DNA of 46,916 nucleotides from Oscillospiraceae bacterium (GTDB lineage: Bacteria; Bacillota; Clostridia; Oscillospirales; Oscillospiraceae): the NCBI GenBank assembly GCA_017621795.1, contig JAGASJ010000050.1, forward strand, positions 1-46,916, in the 5' to 3' direction. The notes under the pieces were generated by a model. It was not told the origin of the DNA. It did not search any database and saw only the letters and a program-made list of their open reading frames with translations. Shown here piece after piece: positions 23,459 to 31,712 of this stretch. A program made the translations under genes and the position numbers. Within the stretch, counting starts at the first letter, position 1. Each line of letters opens with the position of its first letter.

Positions 23459-24286
23459 ATGCTGAAAGAACAGATAAAGAATCGAACCATTTTAATATAC
23501 AGCCTTCTTGGGCTTTTAGGGCTTTTGCTCCTTGTGGTGATGACCGTGGTGCTGTGCACCCCCTCTTCCCCGGAACAGGAAAAGCCCACCCGACCGCCTG
23601 TCATCTTTTCTCCCACACTGCCGCCCAATCCCTACACGCCGGAGGATTTTACCCGCAGTGAGGAAGGCTACCTGACCTGCTCCAACGGGGTAATGGGTAT
23701 TGACGTGTCGGAATTTCAGGGCAATATCCGCTGGGAGGAAGTCAAAGACGCCGGGGTGGAATTTGTGTTCATCCGTGTAGGCGGACGGGGCTACGGCTTT
23801 AAAGGCACGCTGTATGAGGATTCCGCCGCCGAAAAAAATTATAAGGGCGCAAAAAAAGCCGGTCTGCAGGTGGGTGTGTACTTCTTCTCCCAGGCCATCA
23901 ATCCCCGGGACGCGGTGGAGGAAGCCCGGTATGTACTGCAGCGCATCAAGGGCTGGAAGCTGGACCTGCCGGTGGTGTTTGACTGGGAATACGTCAATAG
24001 CTCTGCACGGACCGCCCGTGTGGACCGTCACCGCCTTACCACCATTACCCGCACCTTCTGCGCCCACATCGCGCAGGCAGGCTTTGAACCGATGGTGTAT
24101 TTCAATATGCACCAGGGCGCAAATCTTTTGTACCTGCCCGCTTTGCAGGATTACCCCTTCTGGCTTGCGTATTACAGCGACGCGCCGGACACGGATTACA
24201 AGGTGGATTACTGGCAGTACAGCTACACCGGAAAAGTGCCGGGCATCGACACAGATGTGGACCTGAATTTGTACTTTCCCAATTAG
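23459..24286 (+). CDS. Membrane-anchored GH25 lysozyme (peptidoglycan N-acetylmuramidase)
   Basis: GH25 enzymes cleave the MurNAc-GlcNAc bond of peptidoglycan. This 275-residue protein has an N-terminal membrane anchor (about 11-34), a Pro-rich linker and a GH25 domain from residue 78: GIDVSEFQG with Asp82, IRVGGRGYG, GVYFFSQA and VVFDWEYV with Asp175 and Glu177, which are the family's catalytic acids, ending with WQYSYTGKVPGIDTDVDLN. No ribosome site is visible in the 2-base gap after the previous stop, so translation depends on coupling. It is probably used in wall remodelling during growth or sporulation (inference). Confidence 0.93.
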   Translation: MLKEQIKNRTILIYSLLGLLGLLLLVVMTVVLCTPSSPEQEKPTRPPVIFSPTLPPNPYTPEDFTRSEEGYLTCSNGVMGIDVSEFQGNIRWEEVKDAGVEFVFIRVGGRGYGFKGTLYEDSAAEKNYKGAKKAGLQVGVYFFSQAINPRDAVEEARYVLQRIKGWKLDLPVVFDWEYVNSSARTARVDRHRLTTITRTFCAHIAQAGFEPMVYFNMHQGANLLYLPALQDYPFWLAYYSDAPDTDYKVDYWQYSYTGKVPGIDTDVDLNLYFPN

Positions 24287-24292
24287 GATAAA

Positions 24293-24390
24293 ATGAATTG
24301 CGCTGCGGCGCATACAGGAAAAGGCGGCAGGGGATGCGGATTGCCACGGGCGCAAGCGCCCTCGCAATGACAATTCCTTCGGACGCACGC
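24293..24390. repeat. Fragments of two intergenic repeat families
   Basis: ATGAATT followed by hairpin GCGCTGCGGCGC (24293-24311) is identical to one linker-hairpin step of array C. It is followed by the right half of the GTCATTGCGAG family: CGGATTGCCACG, a side hairpin GGGCGCAAGCGCCC, CTCGCAATGAC, then AATTCCTTCGGACG, which is also found at the border of 46608-46728. The left half is missing. Confidence 0.8.
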
Positions 24391-24401
24391 TCAGCAAAAA
24401 C

Positions 24402-24421
24402 CGGGACGGCTTGCCGTCCCG
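24402..24421. terminator. Bidirectional rho-independent terminator
   Basis: CGGGACGG and CCGTCCCG form an 8-bp stem around CTTG, with an A-run on the left and a T-run on the right. It ends both the prmA-GH25 operon and the converging spoIIE gene. Confidence 0.9.
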
Positions 24422-24425
24422 TTTT

Positions 24426-26336
24426 TTATTCCAAACGTACTGCCACGACGGTGGCATCGTCCTGACCGCTGATCTGCTCGCAGAACAAGATGGCCTCGGC
24501 AATGGTCTGCTCCGGCTGACCGCACAGGTCCATACAGCACCGAAAGGCCGCCGACTCGGTCACCCCGTCACTGACGATCCACAGCAATCGTTCTCCCTTT
24601 AAAGAGCTGTGCTCTGCCCGTTCCTGTTCCAGGGTAACGGATAAGCCCGGCGGCGGTGTGGATGCCCCCAGCTTCTCCGCCCCATACTTTCCTGTAATAT
24701 AAGAAGGGGGTGCACCCCATTTATAAAGGGTCAGCTTTCCGCTGCTTAGATCCAATTCCGCCAGATCCACCGTTACCGCGCCGCCCCGTCCCCGCAGGGC
24801 ACACAGGCTGTTTAAGCTGCGCAGTGCGTAGGAGGCGGGAAAGCCTGCGGTGAGCATTTTTTGCAGCAGTCCCGCGGCGGTTTTTCCCTCCTGCACCGCC
24901 CCCAAGCCTGTACCCATACCGTCACACAGCAGTACGTAATATTTACATCCCACCCCTGCAAAATGTACACAGCGGTCACCGCTGTCTGCCTTGGGACGGT
25001 TGGAAAACACCCGCACTTTTGGGGTATAGCGGCTCACTGCCGTTTCTGCCCGTCGGGGCAGACGGTCGGAAAGCTCCTGTAAAAAGGCCGCAAGGAAGCT
25101 GTACTGCTGTACCACCGCCGCCCGATATTCCATCTGCCGTTCACGGTCGGCGTGGATGGAGCGCAGCTGCTCCTGACAGCGGTGCAGCTCTGCCAGTACC
25201 CGCCCGGATTTGCGGCAAATAATGGGCAGCTCCTCCACGGAGATCAGCGGTTTATGCAGTACAACAGACGGAAGACCGCTGAGCCGTTTGGAATCCCGAC
25301 AGTTCTTTCGGTACGAACAGCCGCTGCAGGCCCGTTCTGTTCCCCGATACATCAGCGCGTCCTCGTCTACCGGGGGCACGTCCGTTTCCATCAGAAGGCT
25401 CCTTGTCTGCTGTAAAACCCCTGCCGCCATCTCCAGCCGCACCTGTGTAATGCCGGTCTCTCCCCGTCGGAACACGGTTTTGGGCACACCGGGGATCAGC
25501 ACCCCGCACACACCGCCCAGCAGCAGTCCCACAGGCGGCTGCAGATCCCAGCTTTTCAGCAGATTCACCACGGCAAAATATGTAAGCACCGGACTGATCG
25601 CCCGCAGGGTCTTACTGCATCGGGGCAAAAAACGCACCAAATAAGACAGTGTCAGCACCGCGGTCATCGGTACCGGTGTAACCTGAGAAAGATCCAGCGC
25701 CAGGCCGCTGATGGCGGCAGCGGGAAATGCCCCGCCGCTGGTCACCGCACCGGCGGCAATATAGCCCAGTCCCAAATAGGAAACAGGCAATATCTGGGCA
25801 AGGGCAAAAACCGCAATGCCGGTAGAAAGCCACTCCAAAAGGGGATTTCTGCCCTGTAACACTCTGTAAAACAGGTAGCTGCAGCCTGCGCCCAAAAAAA
25901 TGCGGATCAGGTAAATGCCGATGGGGGTAGTATCTAAAAAGGCCAGCTGGAAGCACACCCCGGCGGCCGCCAGCAAAAAGCCAATGATGGCAGGTAAAAG
26001 CAGCGGTGCTTTGCGGTATGTACGGGTGGCAGAAAGCAGCAGCCCTACCGGCAGTGCCGCCACGGTCCAAAATGCCCCCACTCTCCCCGCACTGCCCCAA
26101 AACAGCCCGTAGCCCAGCACCCCGCCTAAGGTTGCCGAAACCGCCGACCAGCCTCCACAGGCACCCACCAGTGCCATGGGCAGGGGCAGGCAGTAGTTGC
26201 GCAGACCGGCGGCACTGAGCACAAAGGCGGCGGCAAAGTAGATGAGCCCCCGGGCAAAGCGATGGATACGGGGGTTTAACAGGTGGCGGCGCAATGCCGT
26301 TTTCAGTCTCAAACCCCGATCTTGAGATAGAATCAT
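24426..26336 (-). CDS. spoIIE: Stage II sporulation protein E, PP2C serine phosphatase
   Basis: SpoIIE dephosphorylates the anti-anti-sigma factor SpoIIAA to activate sigma-F in the forespore and is a septum-associated membrane protein. This protein has about 636 residues from ATG 26336 (a GTG at 26345 is possible but too close to AAAGG). The first 290 residues contain about ten hydrophobic segments; a cysteine cluster (RACSGCSYRKNC) precedes the regulatory region; the C-terminal phosphatase has YYVLLCDGMGTG, LWIVSDGVTE and the metal-binding end GQDDATVVAVRLE. It is shorter than the Bacillus protein (about 830 residues). Upstream at 26390-26396, TGTCGGA differs by one base from the Spo0A box TGTCGAA, a weak but fitting regulatory hint. 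It shows the organism is spore-forming. Confidence 0.92.
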   Translation of the reverse strand: MILSQDRGLRLKTALRRHLLNPRIHRFARGLIYFAAAFVLSAAGLRNYCLPLPMALVGACGGWSAVSATLGGVLGYGLFWGSAGRVGAFWTVAALPVGLLLSATRTYRKAPLLLPAIIGFLLAAAGVCFQLAFLDTTPIGIYLIRIFLGAGCSYLFYRVLQGRNPLLEWLSTGIAVFALAQILPVSYLGLGYIAAGAVTSGGAFPAAAISGLALDLSQVTPVPMTAVLTLSYLVRFLPRCSKTLRAISPVLTYFAVVNLLKSWDLQPPVGLLLGGVCGVLIPGVPKTVFRRGETGITQVRLEMAAGVLQQTRSLLMETDVPPVDEDALMYRGTERACSGCSYRKNCRDSKRLSGLPSVVLHKPLISVEELPIICRKSGRVLAELHRCQEQLRSIHADRERQMEYRAAVVQQYSFLAAFLQELSDRLPRRAETAVSRYTPKVRVFSNRPKADSGDRCVHFAGVGCKYYVLLCDGMGTGLGAVQEGKTAAGLLQKMLTAGFPASYALRSLNSLCALRGRGGAVTVDLAELDLSSGKLTLYKWGAPPSYITGKYGAEKLGASTPPPGLSVTLEQERAEHSSLKGERLLWIVSDGVTESAAFRCCMDLCGQPEQTIAEAILFCEQISGQDDATVVAVRLE

Positions 26337-26419
26337 ACAAATCACAGCCTTTCTTTGAAAATTCTATCACCTGCAAAGCAATTTTTTTGTCGGAAAGCCC
26401 CCCGAAATCAGAAAGATTC

Positions 26420-26448
26420 TTGCACTATGAGAAAGAAAGGTGTATAAT
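26420..26448 (+). promoter_or_regulatory. Promoter of the CYTH-exonuclease-aminotransferase-murI-udk gene string
   Basis: TTGCAC (26420-26425) and TATAAT (26443-26448) with a 17-base spacer; transcription would start about 20 bases before the CYTH gene. No terminator is visible before 31250, so the six following genes may be one operon. Confidence 0.8.
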
Positions 26449-26477
26449 GGTAAAAGGAAAAGTACGGGGGTGAGATC

Positions 26478-27053
26478 ATGGCTGTAGAGTACGAATTAAA
26501 ATTCAGGGCCGAGTGCAGTGTTTTGCAGGCGCTGAGCAAGGCGTTCCCTGCGGATCACGTGCATTTTGAAATGCAGACCACCTATTACGACACCCCCGCC
26601 CGCACCCTCTCCGCCAGGCACTACACATTGCGCCTGCGGCAGGAAAACGAGAAAAAAGTATGCACCCTGAAGTCCCCGGCAGAAGGCTACGGACGGCAGG
26701 AGCTGGAAATAGAATGCCCCACCATCGAAGAAGGGCTTAAAATGTTATGTAAACTGGATTGTCCCAAGGATTTTCCGTCTTTGGTGGCAGAGGGCGTGCA
26801 GGCTGTGTGCGGCGCGAAATTTTCCCGTATTGCCATTCCCGTGATCACCGACTGCTTTCAGGCGGAGCTGGCACTGGACGAAGGCATCCTCTTTTCCAAG
26901 GACCGTACAGCCCCCCTTTGCGAGGTGGAGCTGGAATATAAAGGCGGCGACCGTGCAGAGATGACCGCCTATGCCCGAATCCTTGCCACGCTTTACGGCT
27001 TGGAGCCGGAGGAGCAAAGCAAATTTGCCCGTGCTCTGCAATTAGGAGAATAA
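26478..27053 (+). CDS. CYTH domain protein (triphosphate tunnel enzyme family)
   Basis: A 191-residue CYTH protein. The diagnostic ExExK motif is at residues 4-8 (EYELK), and further family signatures are TYYDTPARTL, LRLRQENEKKVCTLKSP and EVELEYKGG near the end. CYTH enzymes form a beta-barrel tunnel that binds divalent metal and a triphosphate; bacterial members include inorganic triphosphatase and thiamine triphosphatase. The exact substrate cannot be told. The ATG follows GGGGTGAGATC. It is the first gene of the operon, 2 bases before the exonuclease gene. Confidence 0.88.
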   Translation: MAVEYELKFRAECSVLQALSKAFPADHVHFEMQTTYYDTPARTLSARHYTLRLRQENEKKVCTLKSPAEGYGRQELEIECPTIEEGLKMLCKLDCPKDFPSLVAEGVQAVCGAKFSRIAIPVITDCFQAELALDEGILFSKDRTAPLCEVELEYKGGDRAEMTAYARILATLYGLEPEEQSKFARALQLGE

Positions 27054-27055
27054 AT

Positions 27056-27742
27056 ATGGCCTTTGAAGCTTTTTTTGAAAAATACGACAGATTGTTCCTG
27101 TTTGATACAGAAACCACCGGTTTAAGCTTTCAAAACGATGAAATTATTGAATTTGCGGCGGTGGTCGTGGAGCAGGTAAAGGGCGTACCCACCATTATAA
27201 AAGAGTATGACGAGCTCATCACCCTCTCTCCCGGCAAGACTGTGCCCCCGGTGATCGTAAACCTGACCGGCATCACCGATGCAGATATTGCCGCCCGCGG
27301 TATCCCCAAAAGCCGTGTTTGCGCCGATATTGGGGAAATGATTACGGAAAACACCCTTCTTTTGGCGTATAATGCCCATTTTGACCTGAGTTTTCTTTTC
27401 TATTTGCTGATGAAGCACGGAGATCCGGGGATTTTGAAGGGCCTGGATAAAATTGATCTGTACACGGTCTACAAAGACCGCCGCCCATACCCCCACAAGC
27501 TGTGCAACGCCATCGAAGCCTACGGCCTGCAGGGCAAGGTCAAAAACTCCCACCGTGCCGTGGACGATGTGATCGCCACCGTGGCGGTGATGGAGGAGAT
27601 GGAAAAGGAGAAAGCAGATATTCTGCGTTATGTAAACCTATTTGGTTACCATCCCACCTACGGCTTAGGCTCTAAGCCCATCCGTTCTGTGACTTATAAG
27701 CCCCAGTATTACGACCATCCCGTACCCCTGTACGAAGCATAA
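27056..27742 (+). CDS. 3'-5' exonuclease, DnaQ/PolC epsilon-like
   Basis: A 228-residue DEDDh exonuclease. The three motifs are visible: Exo I LFDTETTGL (Asp17, Glu19), Exo II YNAHFDLSFL and Exo III HRAVDDVIAT. Stand-alone proteins of this kind serve in proofreading or DNA/RNA turnover; it is not part of a polymerase here. The stop of the CYTH gene overlaps its AGGAGA ribosome site. The C-terminal 40 residues (HPTYGLGSKPI) lie outside the nuclease fold. Confidence 0.92.
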   Translation: MAFEAFFEKYDRLFLFDTETTGLSFQNDEIIEFAAVVVEQVKGVPTIIKEYDELITLSPGKTVPPVIVNLTGITDADIAARGIPKSRVCADIGEMITENTLLLAYNAHFDLSFLFYLLMKHGDPGILKGLDKIDLYTVYKDRRPYPHKLCNAIEAYGLQGKVKNSHRAVDDVIATVAVMEEMEKEKADILRYVNLFGYHPTYGLGSKPIRSVTYKPQYYDHPVPLYEA

Positions 27743-27754
27743 GAGGTATCAACT

Positions 27755-28936
27755 ATGGTAAATGCCGATGCCTATGAATTGGGCACCAACCGTTCCTGTA
27801 TTCGGGAATTATTTGAATACGGCTTGATGCGCGCCCGGGTGGTGGGCAAGGATCAGGTATACGATTTTTCCCTGGGCAATCCCTGTATTCCTGCCCCGGA
27901 GGAAGTCCGTCAGACCATCGAAACTCTGTTGCGGGAGACCGACTCCCTGACCCTGCACGGCTATACCTCCGCAGTGGGGGATTACGAGACCCGCCAGGCC
28001 ATTGCTGACGATCTGAATCGGCGCTTTGATGCCCACGCACAGGCAGAGGATCTTTTCATCACCTGCGGTGCCGCCCCCGGACTGTGCGCCGTTTTAGGCG
28101 GGCTCAGTGTGCCCGGCGGGAAGGTGCTGGCACTTGCCCCTTATTTTCCGGAATACAAGCCCTTTACCTTAGGCGCAGGGCTGGAATTTGACGATGTAAA
28201 GGCAGATGTACCTGCCTTTCAGATCCCTTTTGATGCTCTGAAAGAAGCGCTGACGCCCAATGTGGTGGCGCTGATCGTCAACTCCCCCAATAATCCTGCA
28301 GGCACGGTCTACACCCGTCAAACCCTTTCCCGTCTTTCCGCACTGCTGACGGAAAAGGCGGCAGAATTTGGTCACCCCATCTATATTATTTCCGACGAGC
28401 CCTACAGAGAATTGGTATACGGGGATGCCAAAGTTTCCTTTATTCCCAAGCTGTACAAAGACACCATTGTGTGCTACTCCTATTCCAAATCCCTGTCTTT
28501 GCCCGGTGAACGCATCGGCTATGTGTATGTGCCGTCTGCGGCTTCCGACAGCAAGGCCGTATACGGCGCGGTGGCAGGAGCGGCCCGAAAAATGGGCCAC
28601 GTGTGCGCCCCTTCTCTGTGGCAAAAGGTCATTGCCCGCTGTACAGCCCTTCGTCCCGACCTGCTCTCCTACGACCGCAACCGCCGTGCCCTTTATGAGG
28701 GCTTGACGGAGATGGGTTATACCGTTGCCAAGCCGGAGGGTGCGTTCTATCTGTTTGTAAAAGCCCCCAATGGCGACAGCATCGCCTTCAGCCGGCTGGC
28801 GAAAAGCCACGACCTGCTGATCGTCCCCGGTGAGGGCTTCGGCTGTGCAGGCTGGGTGCGGCTGTGCTACTGTGTCAGCTACGATACCATTATGGGTAGT
28901 CTGCCCATCTTTAAAAAATTGATGGATACGCTGTAA
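27755..28936 (+). CDS. Class I/II pyridoxal-phosphate-dependent aminotransferase
   Basis: A 393-residue fold-type I aminotransferase that moves amino groups between amino acids and 2-oxo acids. Seen: DFSLGNPCIPAP and LHGYTSAVGDYETR near the N-terminus, NSPNNPAG at 176-183, SDEPY at 213-217 and the cofactor lysine Lys245 in SYSKSLSLPGERIGY, then an Arg-containing GWVRLCYC near the end for carboxylate binding. The substrate is not evident; relatives are often annotated as aspartate-type aminotransferases. The start follows AAGAGGT. It lies 12 bases after the exonuclease gene and just before glutamate racemase. Confidence 0.92.
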   Translation: MVNADAYELGTNRSCIRELFEYGLMRARVVGKDQVYDFSLGNPCIPAPEEVRQTIETLLRETDSLTLHGYTSAVGDYETRQAIADDLNRRFDAHAQAEDLFITCGAAPGLCAVLGGLSVPGGKVLALAPYFPEYKPFTLGAGLEFDDVKADVPAFQIPFDALKEALTPNVVALIVNSPNNPAGTVYTRQTLSRLSALLTEKAAEFGHPIYIISDEPYRELVYGDAKVSFIPKLYKDTIVCYSYSKSLSLPGERIGYVYVPSAASDSKAVYGAVAGAARKMGHVCAPSLWQKVIARCTALRPDLLSYDRNRRALYEGLTEMGYTVAKPEGAFYLFVKAPNGDSIAFSRLAKSHDLLIVPGEGFGCAGWVRLCYCVSYDTIMGSLPIFKKLMDTL

Positions 28937-28958
28937 AAAAACAGCACAATGATGAAAA

Positions 28959-29744
28959 GTGGTGAAGAAATTGACGGAAAAAACCGACTATATCGGCGTT
29001 TTTGATTCCGGCGTAGGCGGCATCAGTGTCCTGCGGGAGCTGGTCGCCTGTATGCCCAATGAACGATTTTTATATTTCGGCGACTCCGCCAACGCCCCCT
29101 ACGGCACAAAGCCGAAGGAGCAGATTTGCCAGCTTGCGCTGAACAATGCAAAGCTGCTGATGGGCTACAATGTCAAGGCCATCGTGGTAGCCTGCAACAC
29201 CGCCACCGCAGTGGCCATCGACCTTTTGCGGCAGACTTATCCCGACACCATCATCATCGGCATTGAGCCTGCCATTAAGCCCGCAGTACAGCGTTTTCCC
29301 AACGGCACACTGGCCATTATGGCCACCCCCGCCACCCTTCAGGGGGAAAAGCTGCAACGCCTGATGGCACAAAATCCCCACAGCAATTTGGTGAAGATCC
29401 CCGCCCCGGGGATGGTGGAGCTGGTGGAAGCGGGACTTTCCGACAGTCCTCAGATGGATGCTTTTCTCCACAACCTGTTAGACCCCTACGCCGGCAGGCT
29501 GGACGGTCTGATCTTGGGCTGTACCCATTACCCCTTCGCGGTGCGGTCTATCCGACGGGTGCTGGGGGAGCAGACGGTGCTTTTTGACGGCGGTGCCGGC
29601 ACAGCCCGGGAAACACGCCGCCGCTTAGCAGAAAAAGACCTTCTTTCCCAAGGAAAAGGCGAGGTCGTGATCATCAACAGCAGCGCAGACAAGTCCGTTA
29701 TGCAGCTGTGCAACACTTTACTGACGGAGGATCATCATGGATAA
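28959..29744 (+). CDS. murI: Glutamate racemase
   Basis: MurI makes D-glutamate for peptidoglycan. The protein has 261 residues, the usual size. Motifs: GVFDSGVGG (catalytic Asp), YFGDSANAPYGTK, VVACNTATA with the first catalytic Cys and LGCTHYPF with the second Cys and His. The start is uncertain: GTG at 28959 or 28962 has no clear ribosome site, while TTG at 28971 follows GGTGAAG; all leave the fold complete. The end overlaps udk by 8 bases. Confidence 0.95.
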   Translation: MVKKLTEKTDYIGVFDSGVGGISVLRELVACMPNERFLYFGDSANAPYGTKPKEQICQLALNNAKLLMGYNVKAIVVACNTATAVAIDLLRQTYPDTIIIGIEPAIKPAVQRFPNGTLAIMATPATLQGEKLQRLMAQNPHSNLVKIPAPGMVELVEAGLSDSPQMDAFLHNLLDPYAGRLDGLILGCTHYPFAVRSIRRVLGEQTVLFDGGAGTARETRRRLAEKDLLSQGKGEVVIINSSADKSVMQLCNTLLTEDHHG

Positions 29745-30354
29745 TATCCTGGTAATCGGCATTGCGGGAGGCAGTGGCAGCGGCAAGACCACCCTGACCA
29801 AAAAGCTGATCGAAAAATTCGGCGACAACATCACCGTTCTGAGCCACGACAACTATTATAAACGCCACGACGAGCTGACCTACGAGCAGCGGGCACAGCT
29901 CAACTACGACGAGCCGGAGGCGCTGGACACCAGCCTGATGGTGTATCAGCTGGATCAGCTGCGCCACGGGCAGGCCATCGACTGTCCTTTATACGATTTT
30001 ACCCAGCACAACCGCAGTAACGAGACCATCCGCATCAACCCGGAACGGGTGATCCTGGTGGAGGGCATTATGATCTTCGCCAGCGAGGAGCTGCGGAATC
30101 TGATGGATATTCGGATCTTTGTGGACACCGACGCGGATATTCGCCTGTGCCGCCGCATCAAGCGGGACGTGACCAAGCGTGGTCGAAGCCTGGAATCGGT
30201 AATCGCCCAGTATAAGGCCACCGTGAAACCCATGCACGAAAAGCACGTGGAGCCCAGCAAAAAATACGCCGACCTGGTGGTGCCTGAGGGCGGTAAAAAC
30301 GAGGTGGCGCTGGATATGATCGAGGGGCGCATCCGCCGTCATTTGGAGGGCTGA
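29737..30354 (+). CDS. udk: Uridine kinase
   Basis: Uridine kinase phosphorylates uridine and cytidine in pyrimidine salvage. The 205-residue protein has the P-loop GIAGGSGSGKT at residues 8-18, SHDNYYKR for substrate binding, YDFTQHNRS, ILVEGIMIF (Walker B strand) and RLCRRIKRDV with the lid arginines. The start follows GGAGG by 6 bases and overlaps the end of murI by 8 bases. It is one base before the next start. Confidence 0.95.
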   Translation: MDNILVIGIAGGSGSGKTTLTKKLIEKFGDNITVLSHDNYYKRHDELTYEQRAQLNYDEPEALDTSLMVYQLDQLRHGQAIDCPLYDFTQHNRSNETIRINPERVILVEGIMIFASEELRNLMDIRIFVDTDADIRLCRRIKRDVTKRGRSLESVIAQYKATVKPMHEKHVEPSKKYADLVVPEGGKNEVALDMIEGRIRRHLEG

Positions 30355-30355
30355 G

Positions 30356-31246
30356 ATGGGCATTCCAATGAATACCCTGTGCGTCAAATGCCTCATTAAT
30401 AAGCACATCGACAACGCCCAAAATTTGGGCACGCAGGCGCAGGCAAACGCCTTTGTGAGGGAAATTCTGCGGCTTTTTTCCGATCAGGAGCAGTGGAATT
30501 CCTCTATGATGGGAAAACATATCAACGAGCTCTATGTTCGCCACTACGGCCTGCCCTACGACCGCTTTCAGGAGGAAAAAAGACGCTCCAACGAATATGT
30601 AAAGGAACGTCTGCCCCGTATTCGGCAAAAGGTGCAAAATAGCGAAGACCCCATCTACACCGCACTGCAATACGCCATTATGGGCAATTACATCGACTTT
30701 TCCGCACTGGGGAAAAACGTCTCCTTCGATACACTGGAGCAAATGCTGGAAGAGCCGGAAAAATTTGCGGTGGACAAAACCGTTTACCGCCAATTCCGGG
30801 AGGAATTGTCCCGGGCAGAAACCATGCTTTATATTACCGATAACGCCGGTGAGATCGGCTTTGACATGGTGCTGGCAGAGGAACTGCAGAAGTGTTATGT
30901 AAACCTAAAGATCACCTTCTGCGTCCGCGGAAAGCCGGCACTGAACGATGCTATGCGGGAGGATGCGGCCTTTATGGAGCTTCCTTTCCCCGTGATCGAC
31001 AACGGAAACGATGTAGGAGGCACAGAGCTTTCACTGTGCAATAAAAAGACCCGTGATGCAGTTTCAGGTGCCCACGTGGTGCTGGCAAAGGGAATGGGCA
31101 ACACCGAAACCCTTTACGGCTGCGGATATAATATTTTCTACGCCTTTTTAGTAAAATGCCCCCGATTTATGGAATTTTTTAAAAAGCCCTTTATGACCAC
31201 CATGTTCATCCGGGAAGGGCAAGATCAAATATGCGGAGTGATGTAA
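30356..31246 (+). CDS. DUF89 (ARMT1-like) metal-dependent phosphatase
   Basis: A 296-residue DUF89 protein. Family features: the N-terminal Cys pair CVKC (Cys9, Cys12), LYITDNAGEIGFD with the metal-binding Asp-Asn, KITFCVRGKPALNDA, VIDNGNDVGGTE and VLAKGMGNTETL. DUF89 enzymes are described as metabolite damage-control phosphatases acting on sugar or cofactor phosphates; the substrate here is unknown. It starts one base after the udk stop, which suggests joint expression and possibly a role in clearing phosphorylated by-products (inference). The gene is followed by the terminator-like cap of hairpin array B. Confidence 0.88.
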   Translation: MGIPMNTLCVKCLINKHIDNAQNLGTQAQANAFVREILRLFSDQEQWNSSMMGKHINELYVRHYGLPYDRFQEEKRRSNEYVKERLPRIRQKVQNSEDPIYTALQYAIMGNYIDFSALGKNVSFDTLEQMLEEPEKFAVDKTVYRQFREELSRAETMLYITDNAGEIGFDMVLAEELQKCYVNLKITFCVRGKPALNDAMREDAAFMELPFPVIDNGNDVGGTELSLCNKKTRDAVSGAHVVLAKGMGNTETLYGCGYNIFYAFLVKCPRFMEFFKKPFMTTMFIREGQDQICGVM

Positions 31247-31261
31247 AAGCCTTCACTGCAT

Positions 31262-31306
31262 TAACCGCAGATTTATACGAATAATACTTCGTATGACTGC
31301 CTTTTT
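31262..31306 (+). terminator. Terminator-like hairpins capping array B after the DUF89 gene
   Basis: CTGC(ATTAACC)GCAG and ATACGAA/TTCGTAT hairpins are followed by ACTGCCTTTTTG, then the first linker of array B. It corresponds to the cap of array A after the DUF5107 gene, in the same orientation relative to the upstream gene. Confidence 0.5.
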
Positions 31307-31307
31307 G

Positions 31308-31495
31308 TCGATATGTTTGCCGTGGGCAAACTCGATATTTTTGCTTTGCAAAATCGATATAATTCTGTTTCGCAGAATTTCGATATGTTGCCTAACGGCA
31401 ACAAGCCCCTCTCGCCCCGCAGGGCATATCGAGTGCGTCAGCACATATCGAGCGCGTCAGCGCATATCGAAAATTCCTTCAGGAATTTATATCGA
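31308..31495. repeat. Hairpin-ladder array B, unit 1 (TCGATAT linkers)
   Basis: The cleanest example. In order: TCGATAT, GTTTGCCGTGGGCAAAC, TCGATAT, TTTTGCTTTGCAAAA, TCGATAT, AATTCTGTTTCGCAGAATT, TCGATAT, GTTGCCTAACGGCAAC, a joint, GCCCCGCAGGGC, ATATCGA, GTGCGTCAGCAC, ATATCGA, GCGCGTCAGCGC, ATATCGA, AAATTCCTTCAGGAATTT, ATATCGA. It is array A read on the other strand, so it has the same orientation relative to the upstream gene. Stems equal those in array A; loops differ. Confidence 0.92.
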
Positions 31496-31511
31496 CGAAT
31501 TTCATTTTTTG

Positions 31512-31711
31512 TCGATATGTTTGCCGTGGGCAAACTCGATATTTTTGCTTTGCAAAATCGATATAATTCTGTTTCGCAGAATTTCGATATGTTGCCTAAC
31601 GGCAACAAGTTCGATATAAATCCCTTCTCGCCCCGCAGGGCATATCGAGTGCGTCAGCACATATCGAGCGCGGTAGCGCATATCGAAAATTCCTTCAGGA
31701 ATTTATATCGA
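31512..31711. repeat. Hairpin-ladder array B, unit 2 (TCGATAT linkers)
   Basis: Tandem second copy, joined to unit 1 by CGAATTTCATTTTTTG. An additional TCGATAT with AAATCCC has been inserted after the GTTGCC hairpin, and the GCGC hairpin has loop GGTA instead of GTCA. It is followed directly by the inverted repeat at 31713-31741. No gene is seen in 31247-31813. Confidence 0.9.
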
Positions 31712-31712
31712 C

